The notes: generated by a model from the letters alone, not told the origin. A DNA stretch of 64,000 bases from Thraustochytrium sp. TN22 (GCA_013306675.1 JABLUY010000019.1:175287-239286), one strand, 5' to 3'. Positions 18,714 to 28,611 are shown, counted from the stretch's first letter. A program made the numbers and translations.

Positions 18714-20384
18714 ATGTCGAGCGCGGGCGGCGGCGCGGGCGGCGGCGGAGGCGGAGGCGGCGGAGGCGGAGGGCGGCGGCGGCAGCAGGATGGCGGCGCG
18801 CAGATGCTGCTGTCGGACGCCGGGTTCGTGGCCAAGCGCAAGCGAGGAGGCGCGCGCCCAGGCGTCAAGGCGCCCGTGACGAGCCCGCGCGCCGCGGCCA
18901 GCAAGCGCAAGCCGGGCGATGCGGAGGGCGCCGTCAAGATGCAGGAGCAGACGCGCGGGACATCCCGGGCGCCAGGGCTCAAGACGCAGACGCGGGCCGC
19001 GGAGGGCGCGAGCGCTCCCGCAGCCGACGCGGCCAGTGCCGCGGCGGCGGCGGCCGCGGCCTTGGCTGCGCTGCCCAAGGTGCCAAACGGGCCGCGCCGC
19101 GCGTCGCGCAGCGCGCCGCAGCGGAACCTGGCCGGCAAGCTGCAGCTGCGCGAACTCAGCGCGGCCGGGGCGGGCGCCTTCCGCGCGCGCGCCGCGCGAG
19201 AGCGCTTCCGCGGCATCCAGCCCGCCTGCATTCTGGACGCGCATGAGCCAGACACCGAGGACGTGAAGCTGTGCTTTCTGCGGCGACGGTCCAAGGTGGT
19301 GGAGATTGTGGCCGCGCACGAGCTGGTCTTTGGCCTTACACAGACTGGTATCTGCACGGCCTTCTCGCGCACCACGCGCAAGCGCGTGTGCTTCCTCAAC
19401 ACGGCGCCAGACGAGGTGGTGCGCAGCCTCTTTTACAACAAGTCCAACGACTCGCTCATCACCGTGTCCGTGTACCGCACGGACAACTACAGCTCGCTCA
19501 AGTGCCGGTCCACGCGGGTCGAGTACATCCGGGAGGGCAGACCCGAAAAGGGCTTCCCGCTCTTTGAGAGCGAGTCACTGCGCTGGCCGGGCTTTGTCGA
19601 GTTTGACGACGTCAACGGCAAGGTGCTCACCTATTCGGCCAAGGAGAAGGTGTACAAGATCTGGGACCTGGTCAACTACTCCCTGCTCTACGCCATCGAG
19701 GACCGCGACATTCAGGAGATTAAGATCTCGCCTGGCATCATGCTGCTCATTTACGCGCGTTCTGACTGCGGCGGCCACGTGCCGCTCAAGATCCTCTCCA
19801 TCGACAATGGCGAGACACTGCAGGCCTTTTCCCATGCCCTGCACCCGCACCGCAAGATCGACTTCATCGAGCAGTTCAACGAAAAGCTCCTTGTCAAGCA
19901 GGAGGAGGGCAACCTGCAGATTGTCGACGTGCGCACCGCAGCACGCCGCGAGGTACCTAGCACGGACTTCCTCACACCTACCGCCTTTATCTTTCTCTAC
20001 GAGTCCATGAGCTTCCTCACTTTTAAAGAGCGCTCCGTCGCGGTGTGGGACTTTCGCGGCGAGCTCGTGTCCCGCTTCGAAGACCACGTGCTCTGGCACC
20101 CGGACTGCAACACCAACAACATCTACATCTCCTCCGGCCAGGAACTCATCATCTCCTACTGCAAGAACGGCGACGCCGCCTTTGGCTCCATCAATGTCTC
20201 CGACATTCTCTCCGGCCGATGCATCGCCAAGATTCAGCCGCCGCCTGGCGCCTCCGCCGCCACGCGTCAGTCCTTTGAGCACGGTCTGGAGAACGTCACC
20301 GCACTCTACTTTAACGAGGACCGCAACGAGATCTACACGGGCAACCGCGCCGGCCAGATCACCATCTGGTCCAGCCTCGTCTGA
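18714..20384 (+). CDS. conserved WD40-like protein of plant/algal type
   Basis: 556 residues from the ATG at 18714, after which a Gly run (~4-20) and a disordered Ala/Lys-rich leader extend to ~165. From there the sequence is highly constrained: VKLCFLRRRSKVVEIVAAHE, FNTSPDEV-like VCFLNTAPDEVVRSLFYN, WPGFVEFDDVNGKVLTYSAK, KISPGIMLLIYARSD, KIDFIEQFNEKLLVKQE, VAVWDFRGELVSRFEDHVLW, HPDCNTNNIYISSGQELIIS and the last blade NEIYTGNRAGQITIWS. These match, as I recall them, a widely conserved but uncharacterised WD40-like family of plants and algae. The high conservation suggests a core nuclear or cytosolic role, but none can be named. The frame continues upstream to 17718 without an ATG-supported protein, so I reject that extension. 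Confidence 0.8.
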   Translation: MSSAGGGAGGGGGGGGGGGGRRRQQDGGAQMLLSDAGFVAKRKRGGARPGVKAPVTSPRAAASKRKPGDAEGAVKMQEQTRGTSRAPGLKTQTRAAEGASAPAADAASAAAAAAAALAALPKVPNGPRRASRSAPQRNLAGKLQLRELSAAGAGAFRARAARERFRGIQPACILDAHEPDTEDVKLCFLRRRSKVVEIVAAHELVFGLTQTGICTAFSRTTRKRVCFLNTAPDEVVRSLFYNKSNDSLITVSVYRTDNYSSLKCRSTRVEYIREGRPEKGFPLFESESLRWPGFVEFDDVNGKVLTYSAKEKVYKIWDLVNYSLLYAIEDRDIQEIKISPGIMLLIYARSDCGGHVPLKILSIDNGETLQAFSHALHPHRKIDFIEQFNEKLLVKQEEGNLQIVDVRTAARREVPSTDFLTPTAFIFLYESMSFLTFKERSVAVWDFRGELVSRFEDHVLWHPDCNTNNIYISSGQELIISYCKNGDAAFGSINVSDILSGRCIAKIQPPPGASAATRQSFEHGLENVTALYFNEDRNEIYTGNRAGQITIWSSLV

Positions 20385-20927
20385 TGGAGTGAGTCAGAGC
20401 AGGGAACGAAGAGAGCTACGGGGAGAAAAGAGATGGGGAAGACCTTGCACTCCACTCATGCTCAGCTCAGAAGTTGTGACAGAACACCTACACATCGAAC
20501 GTCATACCATGCCTTTGCTTTTGCGAGCTTTCGCTCCCATGGCCATAGACTTGCTTGCATGCGCGCAAAGACGTGTACATTAACATCGAGAAGCACGCAG
20601 CCTCAGAGTGCTCAGTACACGGCGAAGCGCCTTGCTTCTGAGGTTATGCTTTATCCCTTGCTCGTCATCACGTCAGCTCAGCTCGACTCCAGCTGTCTCT
20701 GCGAGTGAAGAAAAGGTATGGTGGACATGTGGCCCTGCGAAACCGTCATGACAAGCCTCAAGTGCTGGCACGCTTCTTGTTCTGCTCTACTCCTACTTTG
20801 CATGGCCGCAGCCAGCTACCTGAGTCAAGCACTGAGTCACACGCTCCTTGCTCCTCTTACATAAGTGTCAACCCGGCAAGGACTCACTGTCAGCGCCAGC
20901 TCGGCTCCAGGACCAGCTCCGCTCAGC
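20385..20927. other. convergent 3' spacer
   Basis: 543 bp between two genes facing each other. Lower GC than the surroundings. The short sequence CAGCTCAGCTCGACT(G/C)CAGCTG occurs near 20670 and 20920. No gene seen. Confidence 0.6.
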
Positions 20928-21590
20928 TCAGCTCGACTGCAGCTGGCCCTGCGAGATAGACTTGACCTGCTCTAGGTGCTTGCGCAGCTTCTCCACGGAG
21001 AGTGACGGGAGGCCGACGGGGACATCCTGCCCCGTCTGCCGGTAGTGGTGCTCGATGCGGCCCAGCAAGTCATCCTTGATCTGCCGCTGCCGCATCGCCT
21101 CGGCCTTGTCGCTCGAGATGCCCTGCATGCCAGCCTGGGCACGCTTTTCCGCGGCTGCCGCAGCCGCCGAGATGGGGTGCGCACTGGTGGCGGTCTGGTC
21201 CGCTGCGGCGGCCTGCTGTCCGTCGCGGGACGGCTCCGCGACAGCGCGCGGCGCCTGCTGCGTGGCGGCCCTGTTCTGCGTTGGAACCGGCTTGGGTCCG
21301 CCTGCGCGAGCCTCCCACTCGTTCTTGCGGCCCTCGACGGCGTTGAGCTGCGCAGCGCGCCGCTCCTCGGCCGTCTGCGGCGCCTGGCCGCCGCCCAACC
21401 TGTGTCCCTCGCCTTGGAAGCGCGCGCCAGACTGCAGTGCGTGCGAGGCGCCCGTCGTCAGCCCCACCCCCGCATCCTACCTCATGAAGCTCGTCCTCAC
21501 CGCCATGCCCGCCCGCCCACCTACCGCGTTGCCGCTCTGCGGGTCCGAGACGGACGAGTCGCGCAGCACCGCGCAGCAGCTGTTGCCCAT
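20928..21590 (-). CDS. spliced SVIP-like small protein with VIM-type motif
   Basis: Two exons: 21525-21590 and 20928-21431, separated by a 93-bp intron (GTAGGT...CTGCAG), phase 0, giving 189 residues. Exon 1 encodes MGNSCCAVLRDSSV, a classic myristoylation/palmitoylation N-terminus. Exon 2 continues with SGARFQGEGHRLGG and then EERRAAQLNAVEGRKNEWEAR. That segment fits the p97/VCP-interacting motif R-x5-A-A-x2-R (R-AAQLN-A-V-EG-R) with one Ala replaced by Val. Small VCP-interacting protein (SVIP) has the same order: acylated N-terminus, then VIM. A disordered Ala/Gln linker and a helical C-terminus (MRQRQIKDDLLGRIEHHYRQ, LEKLRKHLEQ-like) follow. Expected site: cytosolic face of ER or vacuole membranes, regulating p97. 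The protein is longer than animal SVIP. The splice model is my inference; the frame without it lacks the acylated start. Confidence 0.65.
21432..21524 (-). other. intron of the SVIP-like gene
   Basis: 93 bp with donor GTAGGT and acceptor CTGCAG on the minus strand, removed in phase 0. Joining the flanks links MGNSCC... to SGARFQGEG... without a frame break. Confidence 0.7.
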
Positions 21591-22443
21591 CCTGGCGCGC
21601 CGCTCGCGTCTGCCGTCCCGCCGAGCCGCAACAAGAGAGCGCACACGAGCTCGTCTATTCGCTACTCGTCCATTCCGGGTCTGCGTCAGCTCCGGGTCGG
21701 CGGCCGCGGCCAGGCGGAAAACCTCCTCGCCGACGCACCTCTGTGGCAGCACGCGCGCGCGCGCCGCAGTGACGATGCTTCAAACTTGAGGGGCTCGGGC
21801 ATGAAGTTCGCGTGGCTGGTTGCCCTGACGCCACGATGGCCGCTTGTCTGTAGATCAGAGTGGATGGCGCTCGGCAGTGCTGTGGGCGACTGGAGCGGAC
21901 GCCAGCGGACAAGATGATGTTCTCTGCCAGCCACGAGGGCGCAGCGGATGCCCGGGAAGCCAGGAAAGCCGGGTACTGATGACTCTTGGTCTCGCAGGTA
22001 AACAACGTCAAGAGTCCGGAGGACCTCTACCGTATAAGTGCTGTTTGCAGCCGGCCTTGTAGGGTCTAGCTAGCTAGCTACTCTAGCAAGCTAGCTAGCT
22101 ACTAGAGAGGCCTCTAGCTAGCTAGAGCCGTTAATTAAAATCCGGAGGCTGACTGTGGGTCCGAGTTCGGGAGTCCAGGTACACGCAAGGTTCTCTGCTC
22201 TGTGCAAGCTGCCGCTTCGCCCTCGCGACCATGGACCCTGGCCGTGGCGAAGCTCGACACAACAGTCATGGTCCTCTCCAGTGTAGCGCCAACGCCGACA
22301 GGTGACAGCCTAGCAGCAGAGACAGTACAGTGCCGTGTAGCGCGTGGCAGCAGATCGAAAAGAGGCACCACGCCTTCGCTGTGAGCGGCGCGGCGCGCGG
22401 CGCGCGCACGTCTCACGCGCGTAGCGCGTGTCCAAACTCTGTC
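21591..22443. other. 5' flank of receptor copy 1, start of duplicated segment
   Basis: From about 21700 this sequence is closely repeated about 2.27 kb downstream (the stretch ending GACGATGCTT is at 21771-21780 and at 24041-24050). A CTAG-rich imperfect palindrome lies at 22066-22126. Indels between the two copies in the first part (around 21735, 21915, 22000) are 3 or 6 bp. No ATG-initiated gene was found. The sequence is probably promoter/5' UTR of the EGF-7TM genes. Confidence 0.55.
22066..22126. repeat. CTAG-rich imperfect palindrome
   Basis: Repeated GCTAGCTA blocks flank a central ACTAGAGAGGCCTCTAG core. The second duplicated segment retains only a short TCTAGCTAGCCG at the equivalent place (about 24333-24344), so the element expanded or contracted after duplication. 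Confidence 0.75.
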
Positions 22444-23595
22444 ATGTGCGAGGCGCACTGGCCCTCGACGACGCCGTGTGCGTGGGGCGGCACATGTAAC
22501 GAGACGCTTGGGCAATGCCAGTGCGAGGAAGGCTTCCGGATTGCCTTGGCCGTCTTCGGCAAAAAGGACACTTCGTGCGCCGTGCCAGACTGGCTCATGC
22601 TCGGCGTCACCTACGCTGGGCTCATCACAAGCACTGCAAACCTCATGCTTCGAGCATTCATGTTGTGGAGACGAGGCTACTTTACGCGAACGCGTCGCGA
22701 CAATCTCGTGGCAAGATCTCAAGAGGCTCGCCGTATCATCGCTTTCGGGGTGCTCAGTGATATCTTCTTCTGGCTTGGTAGCCTATATTGGTGCGTCCGG
22801 GGTGTTTCCAACTTCAGGTTTGCTGAAGATGTCGTCGGGACCGTGCTGCTTCAGGCCCCCATTCCGCCGTACTGGTACTGGTTTCATGCTAAGACTATCT
22901 TTGTCATGAAGTCGGTGGCAGAGGTGGACCGAGTCCGGTCAGAGCTCCTGGTCAAGTCGATCCGACGAGCCGAGCGCTACGTGAAGGCCGCCACGTATCT
23001 CACCTCGATCGTGCTCACCTTTGGCCTGCCTATCCTGTACGCGGTGCAACCTGCCTCACACTGGATAAAGCTTCACTTCGCCTGCTTTGGGGCGGTGGTT
23101 CTTTTTGCTGGGGTTGCTTCCTCATACCTCACCAGCGCGCTCCTCAAAAGCATCGACAGCAACAATGCCAACTTGTCGTCCGCCCCGAAGGCGATTCAAA
23201 TCCTTCGCCGGCGCGCAGTGCGAGTGCGCAGCTTAGCCCGCGTCATTGTTGGGCAAGTCGACCTGATGATGTGGCTCACGTGCGTTTGGCCATGGCTCTT
23301 CGACTTCGCGCCAGTCATCTTTAGCATTTTACACACCAATGGTTCGCTGGCGGTGATGATCTTCCAGGCGCTCACACCCAAGATAACGCTTCGCGATCCC
23401 GAACGACTGTCCCAAGCTGACATTCGACGGAAAGGCGGTCCCATTCCGGGAAACGGCACTTCGAGCAGAAGCACTGGCATCTCATCTACACCACGAGGTC
23501 CTGAGTTCACTGGCAAAGCGACGACTGCAGTATTCCCCGTCGAGAACATTGCTGCGGGCAAGGTTGCCTTGCTCGACGGGGGCGAGCAATCGTAG
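22444..23595 (+). CDS. EGF-like 7TM receptor-like protein, copy 1
   Basis: 383 residues from the ATG at 22444. An EGF-like module with six cysteines is immediately N-terminal (residues 2-46; spacing C-x8/9-C-x5-C-x6-C-x-C-xxGF...C, core GGTCNETLGQCQCEEGF), ending CAVPDW. Seven hydrophobic segments follow: ~50-73, ~98-118, ~130-155, ~183-203, ~212-236, ~275-297 and a short one ~305-318. Loops after segments 1, 3 and 5 are rich in Arg/Lys (RRGYFTRTRRDN, RSELLVKSIRRAERYVK, QILRRRAVRVRSLAR) and the others are not, which predicts N-out/C-in topology like a GPCR. No signal peptide is visible. The tail is Ser/Gly-rich with FPVENIAAGKVALLDGG. I know no named family with this layout. Copies 2-4 follow on the same strand. 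Confidence 0.8.
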   Translation: MCEAHWPSTTPCAWGGTCNETLGQCQCEEGFRIALAVFGKKDTSCAVPDWLMLGVTYAGLITSTANLMLRAFMLWRRGYFTRTRRDNLVARSQEARRIIAFGVLSDIFFWLGSLYWCVRGVSNFRFAEDVVGTVLLQAPIPPYWYWFHAKTIFVMKSVAEVDRVRSELLVKSIRRAERYVKAATYLTSIVLTFGLPILYAVQPASHWIKLHFACFGAVVLFAGVASSYLTSALLKSIDSNNANLSSAPKAIQILRRRAVRVRSLARVIVGQVDLMMWLTCVWPWLFDFAPVIFSILHTNGSLAVMIFQALTPKITLRDPERLSQADIRRKGGPIPGNGTSSRSTGISSTPRGPEFTGKATTAVFPVENIAAGKVALLDGGEQS

Positions 23596-24671
23596 TGGAT
23601 AGACTGCAAGCTTTGTTTTTTTTTTCGCATCAAGCCTGAGATTGTTGCAATCTCACTGCGGAGCCTGAGCTCAATAGAAAGTCACGAAGAGTAACTACGT
23701 GGAAAGCGTCGCTCATGGCACTTGCGGCAGGACTGACTACATCGTAAAAAGAGCCGTTCTAAAGACCCCCTCCGAGTCCAGCGTCCAGCGTCTTGGAGAA
23801 ATTTTTGCTGTCAGGCTCAATTACACGAGCAATGGGTACTTCGGGCCCCTAGCAGCAACGACCGGGTTGCAAAAGACAAGCGAGCAGAGCCCGCAAGCGC
23901 GGCACCTATCAAGTCGCGCAACCCTGTTCTTCCGCCTCACTTCCACCTCGTAGATAGCAAGCGACTCTGATCTCTCTCGCCGCGGCCAGGCGGAGAACCT
24001 CCTCGCACCTCTGTGGCAGCACGCGCGCGCGCGCCGCAGTGACGATGCTTCAAACTTGAGGGGCTCGGGCACGAAGTTCGCGTGGCTGGTTGCCCTGACG
24101 TCACGATGGCCGCTTGTCTGTAGATCAGCGTAGATGGCGCTCGGCAGTGCTGTGGGCGATTGCAGCGGACGCCAGCGGACAAGATGTTCTCTGCCAGCCA
24201 CGAGGGCGCAGCGGATGCCCGGGAAGCCAAGAAAGCCGGGTACGGATGACACTTGGTCTCGCAGGTAAACGTCAAGGGTCCGGAGGACCTCTACCGTGTA
24301 AGTGCTGTTTGCAGCCGGCCTTGTAGGATCATGGTCTAGCTAGCCGTTACAAAAAAAAACAAGAGAATCCGGAGTCTGACCGTGAGTCCGAGTCAAGGTA
24401 CACGCAAGGTTCTCTGCTCTGTGCAAGCTGCCGCTTCGCCCTCGCGACCACGGACCGTGACCGTGACGAAGCTCGGCACAACTGTCATGCCCTCCCCCCA
24501 GTGTAGCGCCAACGCCGACAGGTGACAGTCTTGAAAGCGCCACAGCGCCACAGTACAGTGCCTTGTAGCGCGTGGCAGCAGATCGAAAAGAGGCACCACG
24601 CCTTGGCTGTGAGCGGCGCGGCGCGCGGCGCGCGCACGTCTCACGCGCGTAGCGCGTGTCCAAACTCTGTC
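23596..24671. other. spacer between receptor copies 1 and 2, duplicated both sides
   Basis: The first ~370 bp (T-run, AAGAGTAACTACGTGGAAAG, AGCAAGCGACTCTGATCTCTCTC) reappear after copy 2 at about 25812-26200. From ~23970 on, the sequence repeats the 5' flank of copy 1. So the spacer is the junction of two duplicated units. No separate gene seen. Confidence 0.6.
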
Positions 24672-25811
24672 ATGTGCGAGGCGCACTGGCCCTCGACGAC
24701 GCCGTGTACGTGGGGCGGCACATGTAACGAGACGCTTGGACAATGCCAGTGCGAGGAAGGCTTCCGGATTGCCTTGGCCGTCCTCGGCGAGAAGGACACT
24801 TCGTGCGCCGTGCCAGACTGGCTCATGCTCGGCGTCACCTACGCTGGGCTCATCACAGGCACTGCAAACCTCATGCTTCGAGCATTCATGTTGCGGAGAC
24901 GAGGCTACTTTATGCGAACGCGTCGCGACAATCTCGTGGCAAGATCTCAAGAGGCTCGCCGTATCGTCGCTTTCGGGGTGCTCAGCGATATCTTCTTCTG
25001 GCTTGGTAGCCTATATTGGTGCGTCCGGGGCGTTTCCAACTTCAGGTTTGCTGAAGACGTCGTCGGGACCGTGCTGATTCAGGCCTCCATTCCGCCGTAC
25101 TGGTACTGGTTTCATGCTCAGATCATCTTTGTCATGAAGTCGGTCGCAGAGCTGGACCGAGTCCGGTCTGAGGTCCTGGTCAAGTCGATCCGACGAGCTG
25201 AGCGATACGTGATGACCGCCACGTATCTCACCTCAATCGTGCTCACCTTTGGCCTGCCTATCCTGTACGCGGTGCAACCCGCCGCACGCTGGATAAAGCT
25301 TCATTTCACCTGCTTTGGGGCCATGGTTCTTTTTGCTGGGATCGCTTCCTCGTACCTCACCAGCGCGCTCCTCCAAAGCATCGACAGCAACAATGCCAAC
25401 TTGTCGTCCGCCCCAAACGCGATCCAAATCCTTCGCCGACGCGCAGTACGACTGCGCAGCTTATCCCGCGCCATTGTTGGGCAAGTCGTCCCTATGATGT
25501 GGCTCACGTGCATTTGGCCATGGCTCTTCGACTTCGCGCCAGTCATCTTTAGCATGTTGCACACCAATGGTTCACTGGCGGTGATGATCTTCCAGGCGCT
25601 CACACCCAAGATAACGCTTCGCGATCCCGGACGACTGTCCCAAGCTGACATTCGACGGAAAGGCAGTCCCGGCGCTTCAGGCAGAGGCGCTGGCATCTCA
25701 TCTACTTCACGAGGTTCTGAGTTCACTGGCAAAGCGACGACTGCAGTATTCCCCGTCGAGAACATTGCTGCGGGCAAGGTCACCTTGCTCGACGGGGGCG
25801 AGGAATCGTAG
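24672..25811 (+). CDS. EGF-like 7TM receptor-like protein, copy 2
   Basis: 379 residues, very similar to copy 1 along its whole length: same MCEAHWPSTTPC start, all six EGF cysteines, same seven hydrophobic segments and positive inside loops. Differences are mostly conservative (e.g. CAW to CTW, FGKKD to LGEKD, QAPIPPYW to QASIPPYW, HAKTIF to HAQIIF). The main length difference is a few residues lost in the Ser/Gly tail (RKGSPGASGRGAG). The open frame upstream of the ATG has only a GTG start and differs between copies, which supports starting at MCE. Flanks are duplicated too, so this is a young tandem segmental duplicate. Intact and probably functional. Confidence 0.8.
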   Translation: MCEAHWPSTTPCTWGGTCNETLGQCQCEEGFRIALAVLGEKDTSCAVPDWLMLGVTYAGLITGTANLMLRAFMLRRRGYFMRTRRDNLVARSQEARRIVAFGVLSDIFFWLGSLYWCVRGVSNFRFAEDVVGTVLIQASIPPYWYWFHAQIIFVMKSVAELDRVRSEVLVKSIRRAERYVMTATYLTSIVLTFGLPILYAVQPAARWIKLHFTCFGAMVLFAGIASSYLTSALLQSIDSNNANLSSAPNAIQILRRRAVRLRSLSRAIVGQVVPMMWLTCIWPWLFDFAPVIFSMLHTNGSLAVMIFQALTPKITLRDPGRLSQADIRRKGSPGASGRGAGISSTSRGSEFTGKATTAVFPVENIAAGKVTLLDGGEES

Positions 25812-26596
25812 TGGATAGGTGGATGGCAAATTTTGTTTTCTTTCGCCTCAAGATTGTTCCAATCTCACTACGGAGACTGCGCGAAGAGTAACTACGTGGA
25901 AAGTTTCGCTCATGGCACTTGCAGCAGGATTGACATGGAGGGGTTCGGGAATTCATCGTAGAAAGAGCCGTTTCAAAGCCCCCCCTCCAAGTCCAGTGTC
26001 CAGCGTCAGGAATTTTTGCTGACAGGCTCAAATACACGAGCAACCGGTACTTCAGGTCCCTGGCAGCGGCAGCAACGACCGGGCTGCAAAAGACAAGCAA
26101 GCAGAGCCCGCAAGCGCGGCACCAATCAACTCGCGCAACCCCGTTCTTCCGCCTCGCTTCCACCTCGTCGATAGCAAGCGACTCTGATCTCTCTCCCCGC
26201 GGTGCCGATGTCGTCGTCCACGCGTGATTAGCTGGTGGGAGACAAAACAAGCCAGCCACTCGCTCTCGGTTGCCTGAAGGCTCGTCTACCGGGGAGCGCT
26301 TCATGTGGAGCCTACCGCCTTGAACCATAGAGGCGTTTATGTGAGCTTCCAGGAGCACAGTGAACTGTACGGTGTTGGTCCCTGACTTCTAAAAAATTAA
26401 AAAGCTTGGCTAGCCGTTTCGCAGGGAGACCGTACATTACATTGCCCTTTCATCCATGCAGGAATAGCCCGAAAGGCTCGCGGCTGGTGTCAGCTTGCTC
26501 GCACGGCGCAGAACGCGCTGCGGCGCAGGCGCGCCACGGTGCGGCACAAGACGGCGCGCGGCTAGGCGTGCGGCGCGACGCGCGGCGCAAGCCAGC
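25812..26596. other. spacer between receptor copies 2 and 3
   Basis: The first ~390 bp repeat the 3' flank of copy 1. After about 26200 the sequence is unique, with a short AT-rich patch (AAAAAATTAAAAAG, 26390-26403) upstream of copy 3. No gene recognised. Confidence 0.6.
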
Positions 26597-27742
26597 ATGT
26601 GCGAGGTTCGCTGGCCCTCCAGCAGCGCCTGCTCGTGGGGCGGCACATGCGACGAGACGATCGGCGCTTGCCAGTGCAATGACGGGTACCGTCTGGCCTT
26701 GGTGGTCTTCGGCGAGGCCGGCGCCAAGTGCATGGTTCCAGACTGGCTCCTTGTCGCCATCGTCTACCTCGGCTTGGTCTTATCAAGCATGAATCTGCTT
26801 CTTCGAGGGCACATGCTGGGGACGCGCAACTACCTCATCAGCGCTCGCCATGCTGCGACCCCGCATATCTTCATCCTTCAACGACGCTATATGGCGTGTG
26901 GCATCCTCACGGACATGATGTTGTGGCTCGGCAGCGCTTACATTTGCTTCAGGGGCGTTTCCAACTATGTCTTTCTTCAAGACCTTTTTGGTACAGTGCT
27001 TATTCAGCTGCCCGTTGTCTTCTTTTGGCCATACGCTCACTTCGTGATCATGTTCAGCGCCAAAGCAGTCGCCTCGCTGCAGCAAGTTCACACGGCATCG
27101 CTGGTGATGAATATCGCACGGGTGGAGCGATACTCGCGACTCTTCATTTGGGTTGGCGCAGGTGTGCTCTCTGTGTCACTTCCCGTTCTTTATGCGACAG
27201 TCGGTGCTCCAGTCTGCTTCACCGTGTATTTCTTCCTCTTCGGCACAATAGCCTTTGTTCTCTGCGCGAGTGCGGTGATCGTCGCTGACACGATCCTCAA
27301 GTCCATCAATGCAAGAGTCACGGAAAGAGCCGCACAGTCCCAAGACGTTGATCCCGAGCTTGAGCAGATGCGAAAGCGCACGGAGAAACTTCGACACCTC
27401 GCGATTGTTTTCACTCTGCAAGCACCCACAATGATGTGGCTCACCAGCGCGTGGCCGTGGCTCTGGGGCTGGATGCCAGCAATGTTTTTTCTTCTTCACA
27501 ACAACGGCGCCATGGGGATGATGTTTGCCCAGCAATTCACTCCAAAGGTCGCGTTGCATGGCGTCGGGAGTCCAGCCACTACCACAAAGATGTCCACGGA
27601 AGTCGGCTACAAAGTTCACTCAGTTGTTAGCCAGAGCTTCAAGAGAGTTCTGGAGCTGAGGCGATCTAGCACCAGCTTGCCGAAAGCAGGCGTCATCCCC
27701 GTCGACAATCTGGTAATGAACGACAACGTTCTGAAGCGCTAG
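26597..27742 (+). CDS. EGF-like 7TM receptor-like protein, copy 3
   Basis: 381 residues, an older paralogue. It again begins exactly at MCE (MCEVRWPSSSACSWGGTC) with all six cysteines and the MVPDW exit, then seven hydrophobic segments in the same positions (LLVAIVYLGLVLSSMNLLL, MMLWLGSAYICFRG, IQLPVVFFWPYAHFVIMF, LFIWVGAGVLSVSLPVLYA, FFLFGTIAFVLCASAVIVA, MMWLTSAWPWLWGWMPAMFF, GMMFAQQFTPKV). The segment MMWL-T-x-x-WPWL is shared by copies 1-3 and, with changes, by copy 4. Arg/Lys-rich loops after segments 1, 3 and 5 keep the N-out topology. The tail ends KAGVIPVDNLVMNDNVLKR, echoing VFPVENIA in copies 1 and 2. Synonymous positions are less G/C-rich than in neighbouring housekeeping genes. Confidence 0.8.
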   Translation: MCEVRWPSSSACSWGGTCDETIGACQCNDGYRLALVVFGEAGAKCMVPDWLLVAIVYLGLVLSSMNLLLRGHMLGTRNYLISARHAATPHIFILQRRYMACGILTDMMLWLGSAYICFRGVSNYVFLQDLFGTVLIQLPVVFFWPYAHFVIMFSAKAVASLQQVHTASLVMNIARVERYSRLFIWVGAGVLSVSLPVLYATVGAPVCFTVYFFLFGTIAFVLCASAVIVADTILKSINARVTERAAQSQDVDPELEQMRKRTEKLRHLAIVFTLQAPTMMWLTSAWPWLWGWMPAMFFLLHNNGAMGMMFAQQFTPKVALHGVGSPATTTKMSTEVGYKVHSVVSQSFKRVLELRRSSTSLPKAGVIPVDNLVMNDNVLKR

Positions 27743-28611
27743 TAGGAGCGCTCGAGCTTGCTCGCTGACGCATTTTCTATGTTTTTGATGCGGTTGCGAC
27801 AGCGTCCTCGTCTGAAGCGCAATTGTCTTTTTTGTCTGGCTGGAAATGCGACCGTGCGGGCAGACAAGCAACCATGCGCCCTCCTTCATCCGAGCGGTGG
27901 CAGCGCCTCTAACGTACTCGCCAGAGGCAAGTGCCTCCAGCGCCTCAACTAACAGTTTGTAACACCATCGGGTAGTTGTTTCTTACTAAGTTTTATGAAA
28001 AGGCCACCAAAAGCTGAGGTCATAAGCTGGGCGTTTGGCCCTGCCTCGCACGGTACCATGCAGCTTAGAGCGCCAACTTGCCGCCGAGTAGACTGAAGCC
28101 TTGACTCACTGGGATAGAGCCCTTGAGAGCTAGAGGTTCTCCTCGTAGATGCGATCTTCAACGTCCTCGCTCTCGTACTCTGCCGCCTTGGCCACGTGGA
28201 GACTAGTCCACGCGAGTTTGTACCGTCACCTTCCTCCTCGCTCATCGCCGCCGCCCCGCTGCTCTCCGCCATCGCGCCCGCGCGCGCCGCGCTGGTGGTT
28301 TGTATGGCCGGGGCCAATCGCGCCCGCGCGCGCCGCGCTGGTGGTCTGTATGGCCGGGGCCAATTTGAAACGATTTGGCCTGCACCGCTACGCGCAACCT
28401 AAAAAATTGGTCAAAAACGATCCTACCATACTATCTGCCGGAGTTGACGCGCGCGCGGCGTTGCGCGCCCTGGATGCGTGCTTGCGTCGTGGGCGTCGAC
28501 CGGACTGCATGCGCGAGAGCGCGGCGCACGCCACTCGCGTGAGCGTGTGCGCAATCGCATGTGCGAGCTCTACTCTCGCACTGCAACCTTGTGCATCATC
28601 CCATTCAAAGG
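27743..28611. other. spacer before receptor copy 4
   Basis: 869 bp without a recognised gene. It contains a 46-bp direct repeat (28271-28364) and an ATGTGCGAGCTC at 28559 that mimics the family start but is out of frame with the real module at 28612. Confidence 0.55.
28271..28364. repeat. 46-bp direct repeat, two copies
   Basis: Two adjacent copies of a unit starting ATCGCGCCCGCGCGCGCCGC and ending TATGGCCGGGGCCA, differing at a single position (GGTTTG vs GGTCTG). Confidence 0.9.

Noticed and set aside
28559-28611. Alternative MCEL start just before receptor copy 4
   Set aside because: Its frame does not continue into the EGF module; the conserved MCEVHWPS start at 28612 is the better match to copies 1-3.
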